Shown here: positions 13,917 to 24,400 of the stretch, one piece after another
Layout: the number at the start of each line of letters is the position of its first letter
Position numbering within the stretch: the stretch's first letter is position 1
Source of the DNA: Nymphaea colorata
Lineage: Eukaryota; Streptophyta; Magnoliopsida; Nymphaeales; Nymphaeaceae
Length of the DNA stretch: 64,000 nucleotides
Assembly: GCF_008831285.2 (NCBI RefSeq)
Contig: NC_045142.1
Coordinates: 2,981,001-3,045,000, forward strand
Direction: 5' to 3'
Program-made: the position numbers and the translations under genes
The notes under the pieces: model-generated
What the model was told of the DNA's origin: nothing
What the model saw: only the letters and a program-made list of their open reading frames with translations
The model's database searches: none

Positions 13917-14945
13917 ACTGAACACTTTGTTTTTGAGTTAATTTTTGTAATTTCACTTTTTTGTCGGAGTGGCTGCTTTTCATTGATCCATGAAGGAATG
14001 TGGCCCTTTAAATCCCATTTTACTGGGCAAATGCAGAGGCTGGTGCTTCACTCAATCCCTGTCTAGCTTATGCAGTCTTCAACGGGTCGGGGCCTAGCTT
14101 CTCCAATTGAAATTGATCAGATTCTGTGTGCCGACTTGCCGACTTCTATATTGTAACATGGCAGATAGGTTTCTCAGTTATGGTTTGAAAAGCACATATG
14201 AATCCTCATAGATACACGTTCCTGTCTCTTGTAAACAAAAACTTCATCCTTGCAAGGTTAGACGTAGTTACATCAAGTTGATTTGTTCACGGATTGGTTA
14301 TCTTCCATCTTTTTCTGACTTGATGTCCTTTAGTTCTATTGATCTTTTGGTCCGATTAGAGATCCCTTTGTCCTTAAATCTGATCTAACCAGATACCAGC
14401 TTGAGTTTGAACGTGGGTGTCCAAATTTGATTGGTTAATCACTTGTGCATATGTATGTGGGTTGGATTCTCTATTAGATTTAGTTCCAATTAAGACTTGA
14501 GAAACAGGATCTGGTTGTTCCTCTGACGGCATTTTCATATCCAACGGGATTCATCTTTGAACAGATATGCAGCCCAAGCTCGATCCTTCGGCGTGGAGCC
14601 TCAGTAATTTCATTTCTGTTATTCAAAAGTTTGGTGAGAGAGAAAAAAAGCTTACTGTTGCCTGGCAAAAAAGTTGGTATTGATTTCTCATATTTGGTTT
14701 GGAAATTTGCAATGCCAAGGAGACAACTTTTGTTGGCGACAGAAATGTTTGTTGTATTTTTAACACAAAATTAGGTATTCCATTGCCATTACTTTTGAGG
14801 CAATTTGAAGGCTGATTCTTTTACGATCAATTGTGTTGATCAAACCTATAAGCTTAGAATTTGTCAAAACATGCACTCTTCCAAATTACCCTATTTGATA
14901 TAGTATCAGGTTATTAACATGACAAACATGACCAAGTACTTCATT
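13917..14945. other. DEX1 3' flank
   Basis: The first few hundred bases after the DEX1 stop are probably the 3' UTR. No unambiguous polyadenylation signal stands out. The remainder shows no gene. Confidence 0.4.
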
Positions 14946-15493
14946 GTTGATGCAACGCCCTAAATGTTTAGTTCTGTATCAAAAATTGTGAGAGATCTTT
15001 AAAGGTTTATAAAGAGAGTTATTAAGGAGATGATTATTTAGTTCTGTATCAAAAATTGTGAGAGATCTTTAAAGGTTTATAAAGAGAGTTATTAAGGAGA
15101 TGATTATCCTGGTTTTTAGTCTTCTTTGGGTAAGAACTGAAATTGTTAGGGGGTAGGTTAGGATCCGTCGAACCAATGGCCCGAGCTCATGAAAGGGTCG
15201 GGTTGTTATAGTGATATCAGAGCCGGTTCAACACTCGGACTTAGGGTCCCACATACGCGGATGCATGTGTCTTAAGCGGTGGATTGTAACGTCCTAAATG
15301 TTTAGTCATGTATCGAAGATTGTGAGAGATCTTCAAGGGCTTATTAATGCGATGATTATCATAGTTTCTAGTCTTTTTGGGGTTAAAATGGAAACTGTTA
15401 GGAAAATGATTGAAATTCGTCGAACCAGGCTCGAGTTCAAGAGAGGGTCAGGTTGTTATAGAGTTCAAGAGAGGGTCAGGTTGTTATAGTTGA
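14946..15493 (+). mobile_element. Complete TRIM (miniature LTR retrotransposon) with 5-bp target duplication
   Basis: Two similar terminal repeats, 14951-15210 and 15285-15488, both begin TGYAACGYCCTAAATG and end GGTTGTTATA. They flank an internal segment of only about 74 bp. The identical pentamer gttga lies directly outside each end (14946-14950 and 15489-15493), as expected for a target-site duplication. One base after the first LTR is tgatatcagagccgg (15212-15226), a near match to the primer-binding site complementary to initiator Met-tRNA (TGGTATCAGAGCC). The second LTR is preceded by a short purine-rich stretch. The element has no coding capacity, so it must have moved with help from an autonomous relative. 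Each LTR carries a private internal tandem duplication (70 bp in the first, 28 bp in the second). Confidence 0.85.
14968..15107. repeat. 70-bp tandem duplication inside the left TRIM LTR
   Basis: The block starting ttagttctgtatcaaaaatt is present twice in succession with a 70-bp period, and the two copies look identical over most of their length. The right LTR has only one copy, so the duplication arose after insertion or in the source RNA template. Confidence 0.8.
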
Positions 15494-16590
15494 TGCATTG
15501 CATCAGTACTTAACATGTCTGATCCAACATGACTCATGTAATTTGATGTTCGTTTGTATTGGTTATAAAGTAGATTCTACACTGGCAGCCATGGTTGTAT
15601 GAGAGAGATGGGAAATTACAAAAGAAAATGCATTAAAAACCGCAGTCAAAACAAGCTACCGTTTGAATTTCTCTAATTTCATCACCAACATCACGTGGAG
15701 AAGAAAAGTAGCAGTTGAATGAAAGAAATTCAAACTTAAGCATGTTTAATTGTACCTTCAAATTTTGAGCGACTTCTTGTAAAACTTTAGAAGGCATTTG
15801 GATGACACCCTCAAAACCCCAGTTTCGTGAGAACTATTAATGAATTTCTAAATAACCACCAGTTTTCGTATTTGAGCGACACATTTAAAACATAGTTTTT
15901 TTACGAATAACTTAGGAGGTGAGGTTATTTGCTTCTATTCTGAAAACTAGTTTTCGTCAAAACTGAATTTTTCTTAAACCCTCAAACAACGCCGTTTTGG
16001 AGGTAAGGTAATATTTTACTTCCAAAACTACATTTTAGATTGTCATTCAAACCTTCAGTTTAAAACCTTTTTATTTTTATTTTTTTTTACCAAAACGGTT
16101 CTGGCCGACACGGATCTTACAGTATTAGACATTTTTTATTTGGTAAATGTTTCAAAAATATCTATTGATTATTGTTAAAAAACATGGCATAACTCAATAC
16201 ACAGGCCAATGTCTGCCGATGGTACCGACCATGCGTAGCATTTATTTGCAAACCGAGACGGCAAGAAAACCGAGAAGGACAGGAGTGTTCATGGACGCTT
16301 ACAATCGTGTCTCTGTCACGTTCTCTGAGTCGATGCGATTCAAGGTAGAGTGGTACAAACGAAGGTTTAACTCAACGGCGGTGTCCTCTCTCCTTTCTCC
16401 CTCGCCCTACGGGGAGAGGCAGGCGGCCGCGCTAGGGGGCGACTCTCCCTCTTCTCTCTCACTCTCCTGCATTGCTGGAAGCCTATGACACCACAAGCTA
16501 GGCAGGCTTCTCCTCTTCACTTTCCTATCGAGCGTTGGGACGCCGCGGCTCTCCCAATACAGGACAATCAACCTTCCTTCCCTTCTTCGA
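15494..16590. other. Intergenic DNA and presumed promoter of the first PPR gene
   Basis: No gene is apparent. The last 250 bp before the PPR start are CT- and GC-richer and probably contain its promoter and 5' UTR. No clear TATA box could be assigned. Confidence 0.4.
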
Positions 16591-19404
16591 ATGGACTTCC
16601 GACGCCCCTCCTCCCTCCTCAGCCAGGAAGCCAAAACTCTGGCCGTCAACCTCATCCGTCCGCTCACTGGTGCCGCCTTCGCCTCTGCCCATCACTATCA
16701 GAACCACCGCTTGGAGTCGGTTGTCGTCGCTGACGATGACGGCGGCGGAGGCGGCCTCGCGAAGAAGGTGATGCAGGTTCTCTCCCAACCATTTCTGGAC
16801 TCGTCCAAATGCCGGGAAATCCTCGGGGGTCTGAGTCCTATCCAGTTCGATCGCATCTTCTCCGATGTACAGTCCGCTGTAAATCCGCTTACATCGCTTA
16901 AGTTTTTCGATTGGGCGTCCAAGACCCGTGATTTCCCGTTCACTGTCCGATCGTACTGCGTCCTCGTCCACGTTCTTCTTCGTGCCAACGTTCCGGCATC
17001 GGCTAGATTGGTTTTGATTCGCTTGATCGACTGTAACTTTGCTGTGGCCTTCGCCAACCCGAACGAGCGGCATCTTGAAGTTGCCCGTGCTCTAGTGGAC
17101 ACTGCTTGCGTATCTTCTAGCTCGATGGCGTTTGATTTGCTGATTCATATATGCTGTACTACATTCAAGAATGCGAGGTTCGCGTTCGATGCTTTTCAAT
17201 TGCTGCGCGTCCACGGTCTCTTCCCTTCTGTGAGAACTTGCAATTTTCTCTTGAATTCTCTCGTGAAATCGAACGAATTTGATAAATGCAGGGTGGTTTT
17301 CCAGTCGATGTCGATGGGCATCTCCCCCGATCTTTATACTTTTAGTACTATGATTAATGCTTATTGCAAATTGGGTAAGGTTGAAGATGCAATTGCGTTG
17401 TTTGGTAGGATGGAGGAATCTGGTTGTTGTGGAAGTGTCATTACATATAACACTATGATTCATGGGCTCTGTAAGAGTGGGAAATTGGATGAGGCTTTTC
17501 GATTGAAACAGAGGATGATTGATAAGGGAATTGATCCGAGCATTGTCACTTATAGTTCACTTCTTAACGGTTTGGTTAAATCTGAGAGAATGGATGAAGC
17601 GACCTCTGTTCTGAATGAAATGGTTGAAAAGGGGATTGCTCCCAATGATGTGGTTTATAATACCTTGATTGATGGTTTCTGTAAAGTGGGAAACGTTAAA
17701 GAGGCAATGAGGGTTAGGGATGATATGGTAATTAGAGGGGTTTCGCCAAACACGGTTACATGCAATTCTCTTCTCCATGGATTATCTAAAATGGGAGACA
17801 TGCAGAAAGCAGAGGGGCTTTTGGAGGAGATGCTATCAGAAGGCATTGATGTTCACCCTGGTGCTGTGAGTAGGATGATTCATTGGCTAATAGGTCAGTC
17901 AAGATTGGATTCAGCAGTTAGGCTCTTTGATGAAATGCTAGCTAGAAGTGTGAGGCTCAGTGATGCTATGTGCACTGTGATCATCAATGAGCTGTGTAAA
18001 GTGGGGAAGATGCATAAAGCTTTAAGATTATGCTCTGAACTGTTTGAGAAAGGATTTGGAGCTAATATTGTAACTTGTAATGCACTTGTACATGGTCTCT
18101 GCAAAGGTGGCAGCACAAAAGAGGCAGTTACACTTGTCAAACAAATGCTTGAGAGGGATATGTCACTTGACAATGTGACATTCAACTCGTTGATTATTGG
18201 GTGCTGCAAGGAGGGTAGGATTGATGAAGGTTTTAGACTGAAAGAAGACATGATTAGACGAGGGATGAGGCTGGATCTTTTCACATACAATGCTCTTTTA
18301 CATGGTTTATGTACTTTGGGTAAGATGGAAGAGGCCTTGGACCTATTGAAGAAGACGGTGGAGGCTGGTTTGGTGCCTGATTTGGTTATGTACAGCACAA
18401 TTATAAGTGGGTACTGCAAGCTTAAGAACCTTGATAAGGCAACTGACGTATTCACACAATTGCTAGAATCAGGGCTGGATCCAAATGATGTCGTCTACAA
18501 TACGCTTATTGATGCACATTGCAAAAATGGAAACATGGCAGATGCTGTTAGACTCTTCGATGAGATGAAACAGAAACACATCTCACCAACTAACGTTACA
18601 TATGCGTCCTTCATCCACTACCTCTGCAGCATTGGAAACATTGAGGCAGCAAAAAAGAATCTGGATGAGATGAGGAATGTGGGTTTGATTCCTAATGTTG
18701 TCTGCTATACGATAATAATAGAAGGCTACTGTAAACTAGGGCACTTAGATGAAGCAAACAATATGCTTGAGGAAATGCGTTGTCATGGTTTGGCTCCAAA
18801 TAAGATAACCTATACTATCATGATTGATGGCTACTGCAGAGCTGGTGACCTTGAAAAAGCTGTTAAGTTTTTTAATGAAATGGTTGAAAATGGGATTGTT
18901 CCAGATATTGTTACTTATAACACTTTGGCTTATGGGTTCTGTAAAGAAGGGAACATGGAAGAAGCAAACAACATCATTGCAAGAATGCATCTACATGACC
19001 TGGCTCCAAATAAAGCCACCTATGCTGGCATGGTTAATGGCTATTGTAGAGCTGGTGATGTCAAGCAAGCTGTTAAACTTTTGGATGAAATGGATGCTAG
19101 AGGCATTATTCCAGATGTTACAACTTACAACGCATTGATTCATGCATTCTGTAAGGAAGGAAATATGGATGACGCTTTCAAGTTCTGTGATCGTATGGCA
19201 CAGAGAGGTCTGGTCTTGGATGAAGTTGCATATACAACACTTGTAAATGGGCTTTATGTTTCCGGATATTCCAAAGAAGCTAGTTTTATATCAAAATGGA
19301 TGGTTAAGCATGGGATAGTTACTGGGGATATCAAGCATATGACACTTGATAAACAAACTGAAATATTGATAGCAAGACACCGGACACAGTCGGAAGATGG
19401 TTGA
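16591..19404 (+). CDS. P-class pentatricopeptide repeat protein, At4g19440-like
   Basis: This single uninterrupted frame of 937 codons starts at an ATG. The Ser/Arg-containing N-terminus looks like an organelle-targeting peptide. The region around residues 60-140 (LDSSKCREIL, FDRIFSD, VRSYCVLVHVLL, ARLVLIRLID) matches what I recall of Arabidopsis At4g19440. From about residue 205 to 920 it consists of about 20 tandem 35-residue PPR motifs of the form VVTYNTLIDGFCKVGNVKEA. There is no E or DYW extension, so it is a pure P-class protein, a type that binds specific organellar RNAs to stabilise, process or help translate them. The RNA target is unknown. It is about 110 residues longer than I recall for the Arabidopsis protein, partly explained by a 70-residue internal duplication near the C-terminus. 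Chloroplast versus mitochondrion cannot be decided from this sequence. Confidence 0.9.
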   Translation: MDFRRPSSLLSQEAKTLAVNLIRPLTGAAFASAHHYQNHRLESVVVADDDGGGGGLAKKVMQVLSQPFLDSSKCREILGGLSPIQFDRIFSDVQSAVNPLTSLKFFDWASKTRDFPFTVRSYCVLVHVLLRANVPASARLVLIRLIDCNFAVAFANPNERHLEVARALVDTACVSSSSMAFDLLIHICCTTFKNARFAFDAFQLLRVHGLFPSVRTCNFLLNSLVKSNEFDKCRVVFQSMSMGISPDLYTFSTMINAYCKLGKVEDAIALFGRMEESGCCGSVITYNTMIHGLCKSGKLDEAFRLKQRMIDKGIDPSIVTYSSLLNGLVKSERMDEATSVLNEMVEKGIAPNDVVYNTLIDGFCKVGNVKEAMRVRDDMVIRGVSPNTVTCNSLLHGLSKMGDMQKAEGLLEEMLSEGIDVHPGAVSRMIHWLIGQSRLDSAVRLFDEMLARSVRLSDAMCTVIINELCKVGKMHKALRLCSELFEKGFGANIVTCNALVHGLCKGGSTKEAVTLVKQMLERDMSLDNVTFNSLIIGCCKEGRIDEGFRLKEDMIRRGMRLDLFTYNALLHGLCTLGKMEEALDLLKKTVEAGLVPDLVMYSTIISGYCKLKNLDKATDVFTQLLESGLDPNDVVYNTLIDAHCKNGNMADAVRLFDEMKQKHISPTNVTYASFIHYLCSIGNIEAAKKNLDEMRNVGLIPNVVCYTIIIEGYCKLGHLDEANNMLEEMRCHGLAPNKITYTIMIDGYCRAGDLEKAVKFFNEMVENGIVPDIVTYNTLAYGFCKEGNMEEANNIIARMHLHDLAPNKATYAGMVNGYCRAGDVKQAVKLLDEMDARGIIPDVTTYNALIHAFCKEGNMDDAFKFCDRMAQRGLVLDEVAYTTLVNGLYVSGYSKEASFISKWMVKHGIVTGDIKHMTLDKQTEILIARHRTQSEDG
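18792..19211 (+). repeat. Tandem duplication of two PPR motifs (210-bp period) within the CDS
   Basis: The block starting ggctccaaataa at 18792 recurs at 19002 with no gap. Both copies encode APNKxTY, then GYCRAGD, AVK, a PD-containing segment and FCKEGNM in the same order, 70 residues apart. The DNA is also clearly similar, which points to unequal crossing-over inside the gene rather than convergent motifs. Confidence 0.8.
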
Positions 19405-21448
19405 ATGAAGTTCACAATGAATGTGCATAATATTTCAACAAGCAATAAGATTATCTGCAGAGTGCAAGGCATCCAAAAAATGTGTTTGGCTGTTTCTAAG
19501 GAACGGCAACCATCGAACGGTCGGTGCTTGTGACTCCAAAAGGTAAGGAATCAATTTACCGCGGCATTCATTGTTTATTTGCTTGTGACCTCGACAAACT
19601 TATAATGCATATTATGTCTTCTGATTAGATAAAGTGTGTTTGAGCTGAATATTCCATATCAACGAGTTTTTGGAGGGGAAAGAGGTCATACCGAATTCTT
19701 GATCTCGTCCAGAAGGTGCTTCTTGTGGTGATGAAGAAGCTTAGACAAGCTAGTACCTACCAATGAACAAGTGGACAAGAAGAAGTTTATGATGGGTGCG
19801 TTATTCCTTTTTTCTCTTAATTATTGGTTTTCACTGTACACCATAGACTGCATCGTGGAGCAGGCTTCTGTAACTAAGGGTGAAACCATTCTTGGCCATG
19901 CCTGATCATTTCAAGCTTGCTCTCGTACTGATCCTTATGATTATCTGCAGCAGATTTCTACGTCATTCTTTCGTCCAGTAGAAACATCATCCGCCCATGT
20001 AAGTTACTTGAGCCGTAACCGCTGCACAACACTGCCATATCAACGATAAATGCAAGATATGGTCGAATATTGGTGGAGAAGGTAAAAGGAGTGCATTAAG
20101 CTTTACAAGCCATGCTTTCTTTTCTGTTCGTGAAAAATCTCAATAAGGTAAGCTCCTCTAAAGAAGCCAATTGCTTTTTCAGGCTTATAAATTTGAGATG
20201 CAATATTTGGTACTAATCCTGCACATCTGATACAAAAGGAAGAAGAATAAGAATGAAGCTAAGATTTTCCGTGATTTTCATTGAATAAGCAACTAGTTTT
20301 TTTGACACAAAAAAGAACGAAAGAGCAATCTCGTTATTGGTTGGCCTGAAATGAGTTTATTTTTGTGTACAGACCATGCGATACGCCAATAGATGGGTTT
20401 CGATTTATTTAAGGAAACCCCCATTCAGGTGGCGGAATCTACAGAGACAATAATGCAGTGTACAGCCTTACAGTCCGCGACAAGCCTGTGTACAGCCGGT
20501 CAAGCAGTTGAACCTGGTAACTGCCCCGCCAGCCCATCGGACAAGCTTTATGTATATTAAATTCTTGTTTCCAGACTTGAGCACCATAAGCCGATCCAGC
20601 TAGCTAGATGTACAAACGGGCATGCGATTAAGGAATTTGCCATCTGCTGAACGTTCAAACACAGAGAAAGATAAACGGATCCTCTTAATATCGACAGTCT
20701 CGCCTTGCCAATGTGACGATTGATGCTGGTTGCCGATAAAGAACTAAAAATTGGTATTCCATGCGGCGCAAGATGTAGCTGCTGCCTCTCAAAAAGAAGC
20801 TACTGAAGAGGCTTAAAGGATGCGTAAGGTGTAATCTGAAACCTTCCGAATTACGATGAAGCCGGAGAGGCATCAAAGATGCATAGAGAAGGTGCAGTCT
20901 AAACCTTCCAATTTGGAAGGCCACTTTAACATTTCTTTCATACTAAATGCCGTATGAACTGCCAGCAAACTCTTGTATTTAATAAAGTGGTGGACTTCGT
21001 TCTCTAGGTAACTTTCAGCATAGAGGCAACACCAGCTAGTGATTTTTGCATTAACATGCATGGTGATATCTTGTTATCCATTTTCAACTTTCTGTGATCG
21101 TTATCCCACAAGTTCCATGTAGCCTTCGAAAAAAAAAAGGATATTTTTTGGTTGATATTTAACATGCAGTGAGTATAGCTTCTCTGTGCATTTCTACATT
21201 TCCTCACCATAGCAGCTTCCAGATGAAGAGCTCTACTAAATAAAGAACTTTGCAGAAATTAACGAATGCTTTACTAAGCCATATAAAAACATCAGAAGCT
21301 GATTGTGGGAAAATCTCACGGTGCATTTGGTTGGCGTGAATTGCCGAGCAGATCCATGAACACATGGAATACAAAACCTCCATTTAAGTGAAGGACCCTC
21401 GTTTCAGTTTTAAGGCATCTCCAAGGCCCATTCCATTGGCAAGGAACA
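19405..21448. other. Intergenic region between convergent genes
   Basis: No gene is recognised. The stretch contains the 3' flanks of the PPR gene (+) and the J-domain gene (-). A degenerate direct repeat of about 60 bp sits around 20800-20920 (both copies include an aaccttcc word preceded by gaggc). Confidence 0.4.
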
Positions 21449-24400
21449 CTAGAGGAAGTTTCTCTGGAAGGATCCTGATGAAAACCTGGAAGCAAGCCCC
21501 TGGGCCATATCCTTGGAGTCCAACTCAACTTTCTGTCTCCCAGCTGCCAAATCTGTTTCACGATTCCATGGCTTCCAAGGATGTTGTCCAGCCCACTCTT
21601 GCTTGATTGTTTCTTTGTTTTGCTTTTTCCGGGGGGCACTACTGGCAGCTTCTTGGTGCTTCTGCAACAATGTCTTCGACCTTTTAGAGCTTTGATATGC
21701 ATCCACCAGCTCAGCATCTGAACTAGACTGCTTCTTTCTGTTAGCTGTTTCATCGTCGGCAAGTGCAGATATTGTGTTGTGTGTCATCAAATTTCTGCAG
21801 AAAACACCTATTTAAGAAAAGGAAGGAAAGTGGTACAAATGGCATAAAGTGGTCTAAATAGGCAAACCTCATTCTCGCTTTCCGGGCTATTTCATCAGGA
21901 GTGTCAGTCCAGAGGCTAGTATCACCACGGCCTTCTTTCCCACCTTTGCTGAATGATGTCGAATGCATACTTAGACCAGGCTGAGGGAGTTCCAAGATCA
22001 AATTATCAGTTCCCAAGGAGCCAACTTTCAGAAATACCAAATGAGGAAAGATCATTAACCAATGAGAGCTTCATCCACCAAAATAAGAGGTTGGACTTAG
22101 AGCTTGCTGAAGGCCAATGGTCCATATCCAGGTGCATCTCTTGGCATAATTTGCTAGGAATCTGCCTACTCTAGCTTCCCTGTTTGAAAAAGGATAAGGA
22201 AAATACTTACCGCCCTTTCAGGTGGCAACGTTGTCATCCATTCATCTCGCTTTGGTAGCTGCTTTCCGCCAGCAAGAAGCTCCTCATCACCAGGCAAAGA
22301 CTCGCCTGCAGGACCATTGGTAAGCAAACAGAATTAGAACCTGCTACCTTCCAGAATGTTCCTGGAGCCATTGTGTAGGCGAGGTTTCAACAGGTCTCAA
22401 AAGGATACATTCTTTAAGTTTTCTGGGAAGTCGTCTCTTTGTTCTTGTAACTAATTAACTGTAGTGATTTGCAAGTACTTTGCACCCTTCTCTTCACTCT
22501 CTTAAATCTTTCACACGTCCCTATTATATGGAACTCTAATACCATAGGTTGCCAATAGCATTATGTGAAGGTTGCAAAGTGAATTACAATGAACAGCACA
22601 TATTGGTAGTTCTACCTTACAAATTTCAATTTTCACATAAATAACATTAAGAAATGAATGTGGTCAACCTCGTATCTGTCGCCATTTTGCAGCCTCACGA
22701 TGTGCTTGCAGTTCTGCCTGCATTTACCAAAAAAAGTACTAAGCAAATCCAGAGTGTTGGACAGGAGGCATTCCAATCTGACAGGAATAGATCATCTCAC
22801 ACAAATTTGTTCATTCCAAAAAGGAATTGAATAAACATACAACATGAAAAAAAATCTGATTCACCTTAAACTCCTCTAACTCTTCTTTTTGCAAAATTTT
22901 CTCGTCAACAAGTTTTCGCTGCGCACACAGAGAGAGAGAGAGAGAGAGAGTTAATAGAAGTATTCCAAGGAAAAAGGGCAACAGCCAACAGGCAATTTTT
23001 ATTTTGGACATACCAATAGTTAACAGTTACAAAAGAGAGACTGAATATGGTCATTGTCAAAAAAGGAAAACAGAGAAAGTAAAAAAAAAATGCACAAATA
23101 GAATTTGAAGACAACGGAGAGCAGTCCTACTACATATATAAAATGAAAACTGTACTTGGTGAAAGATTTATTTATGCACTTAATGCCATAAGGCATGAGC
23201 AATTCAGACCTATAATATCTTTTAAATCATAAATCACTAAAACATGTATAATCAGGTCAGATTGCGATCAAAACAGGCTTCTGGTCAGGAAAGCAATTAA
23301 AGTTATGCTTGAAAACATAAGAAGATTTCAGTAACGCAATAAAGATAAACGAACAAATTTGGTCTTGCATCAAGAACTCCGTTCAATCAAATAACACTCT
23401 CATGAATGGGACTGCTGCAAAAATTCCTACTGGTACTACCTGGACTCTATCCTGCATAAGCTTTTTCCTCAATACTCCCTTGAAAAGGTAGCATAATGGC
23501 TATGAGCCTATGGGCTATGATAATTACTAAACTAAAAAAAATTATAAAAGTTGTTACTGGGACGAAAAATAACAGGTTATGCCTAGTCACACATTCTCAA
23601 CATTCACCAGCAGCAGTATTGAGATCAAAACATGGATCATAGTCATAAGACGGGAAGAAAACTGTTGGCTTCCATTTGACCGACTTTTTCCCTCAGGGTT
23701 TAATTTAATTAGACATATAAATCCCTGATACGATAACATAACTGACAAGCACATCTCTTAGGGAGCAAGCACATATAATAGCACAGAGATAGACCATCAT
23801 TTTCCCTATTTGGGACAGAAATACCCCTCGTACAGCACATTAGAAGAATATTTATGTGTAACGATCAAATAATTACATTTCTAAGTTCTAATACTTCAGC
23901 TCAGGATGTAGCCAATTCACAATCATATGATGCCCCAAGTGCATCTGCTGAGGCCTATCATCACAAAGTGACACTTCAGAAATGCTACCCCTCCCACTTT
24001 ATGCAGGAAACCTAGCATAAGCAATCTAAATTTTTTTGTTCTCAGAAGGAACAAAACAAAAGATTACCTTGTCTGGATTTTGCAGTTCTTTGAATGCTTG
24101 GTTTAACAATACAAATGCTTGGTGAGCTTGAGGATGAGAACATTTATCTGGGTGTACCAAAAGTGAGAGTTTCCAATACCTGAAACAAGAACTCATAGTG
24201 AAAAGTGAAAACTATCTGCAGAAAGAAAGCAACAGCCTAAACGTGAAAATATGTCAAAATTTTATAGGATTCAGGTGCCTACAGACTATGTAGTGCCAGA
24301 TGTCTTCAACACGTTATCTTTAACCACTTTCTTATCTCATGCTTCGGATGCGGTTATGCACTTGGGAATGTCATATTCTTGTTGTCCACCAAGAATATCA

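Noticed and set aside
16525-17102. Antisense frames over the PPR start
   Set aside because: They are shadows of the PPR coding strand in a GC-rich segment.
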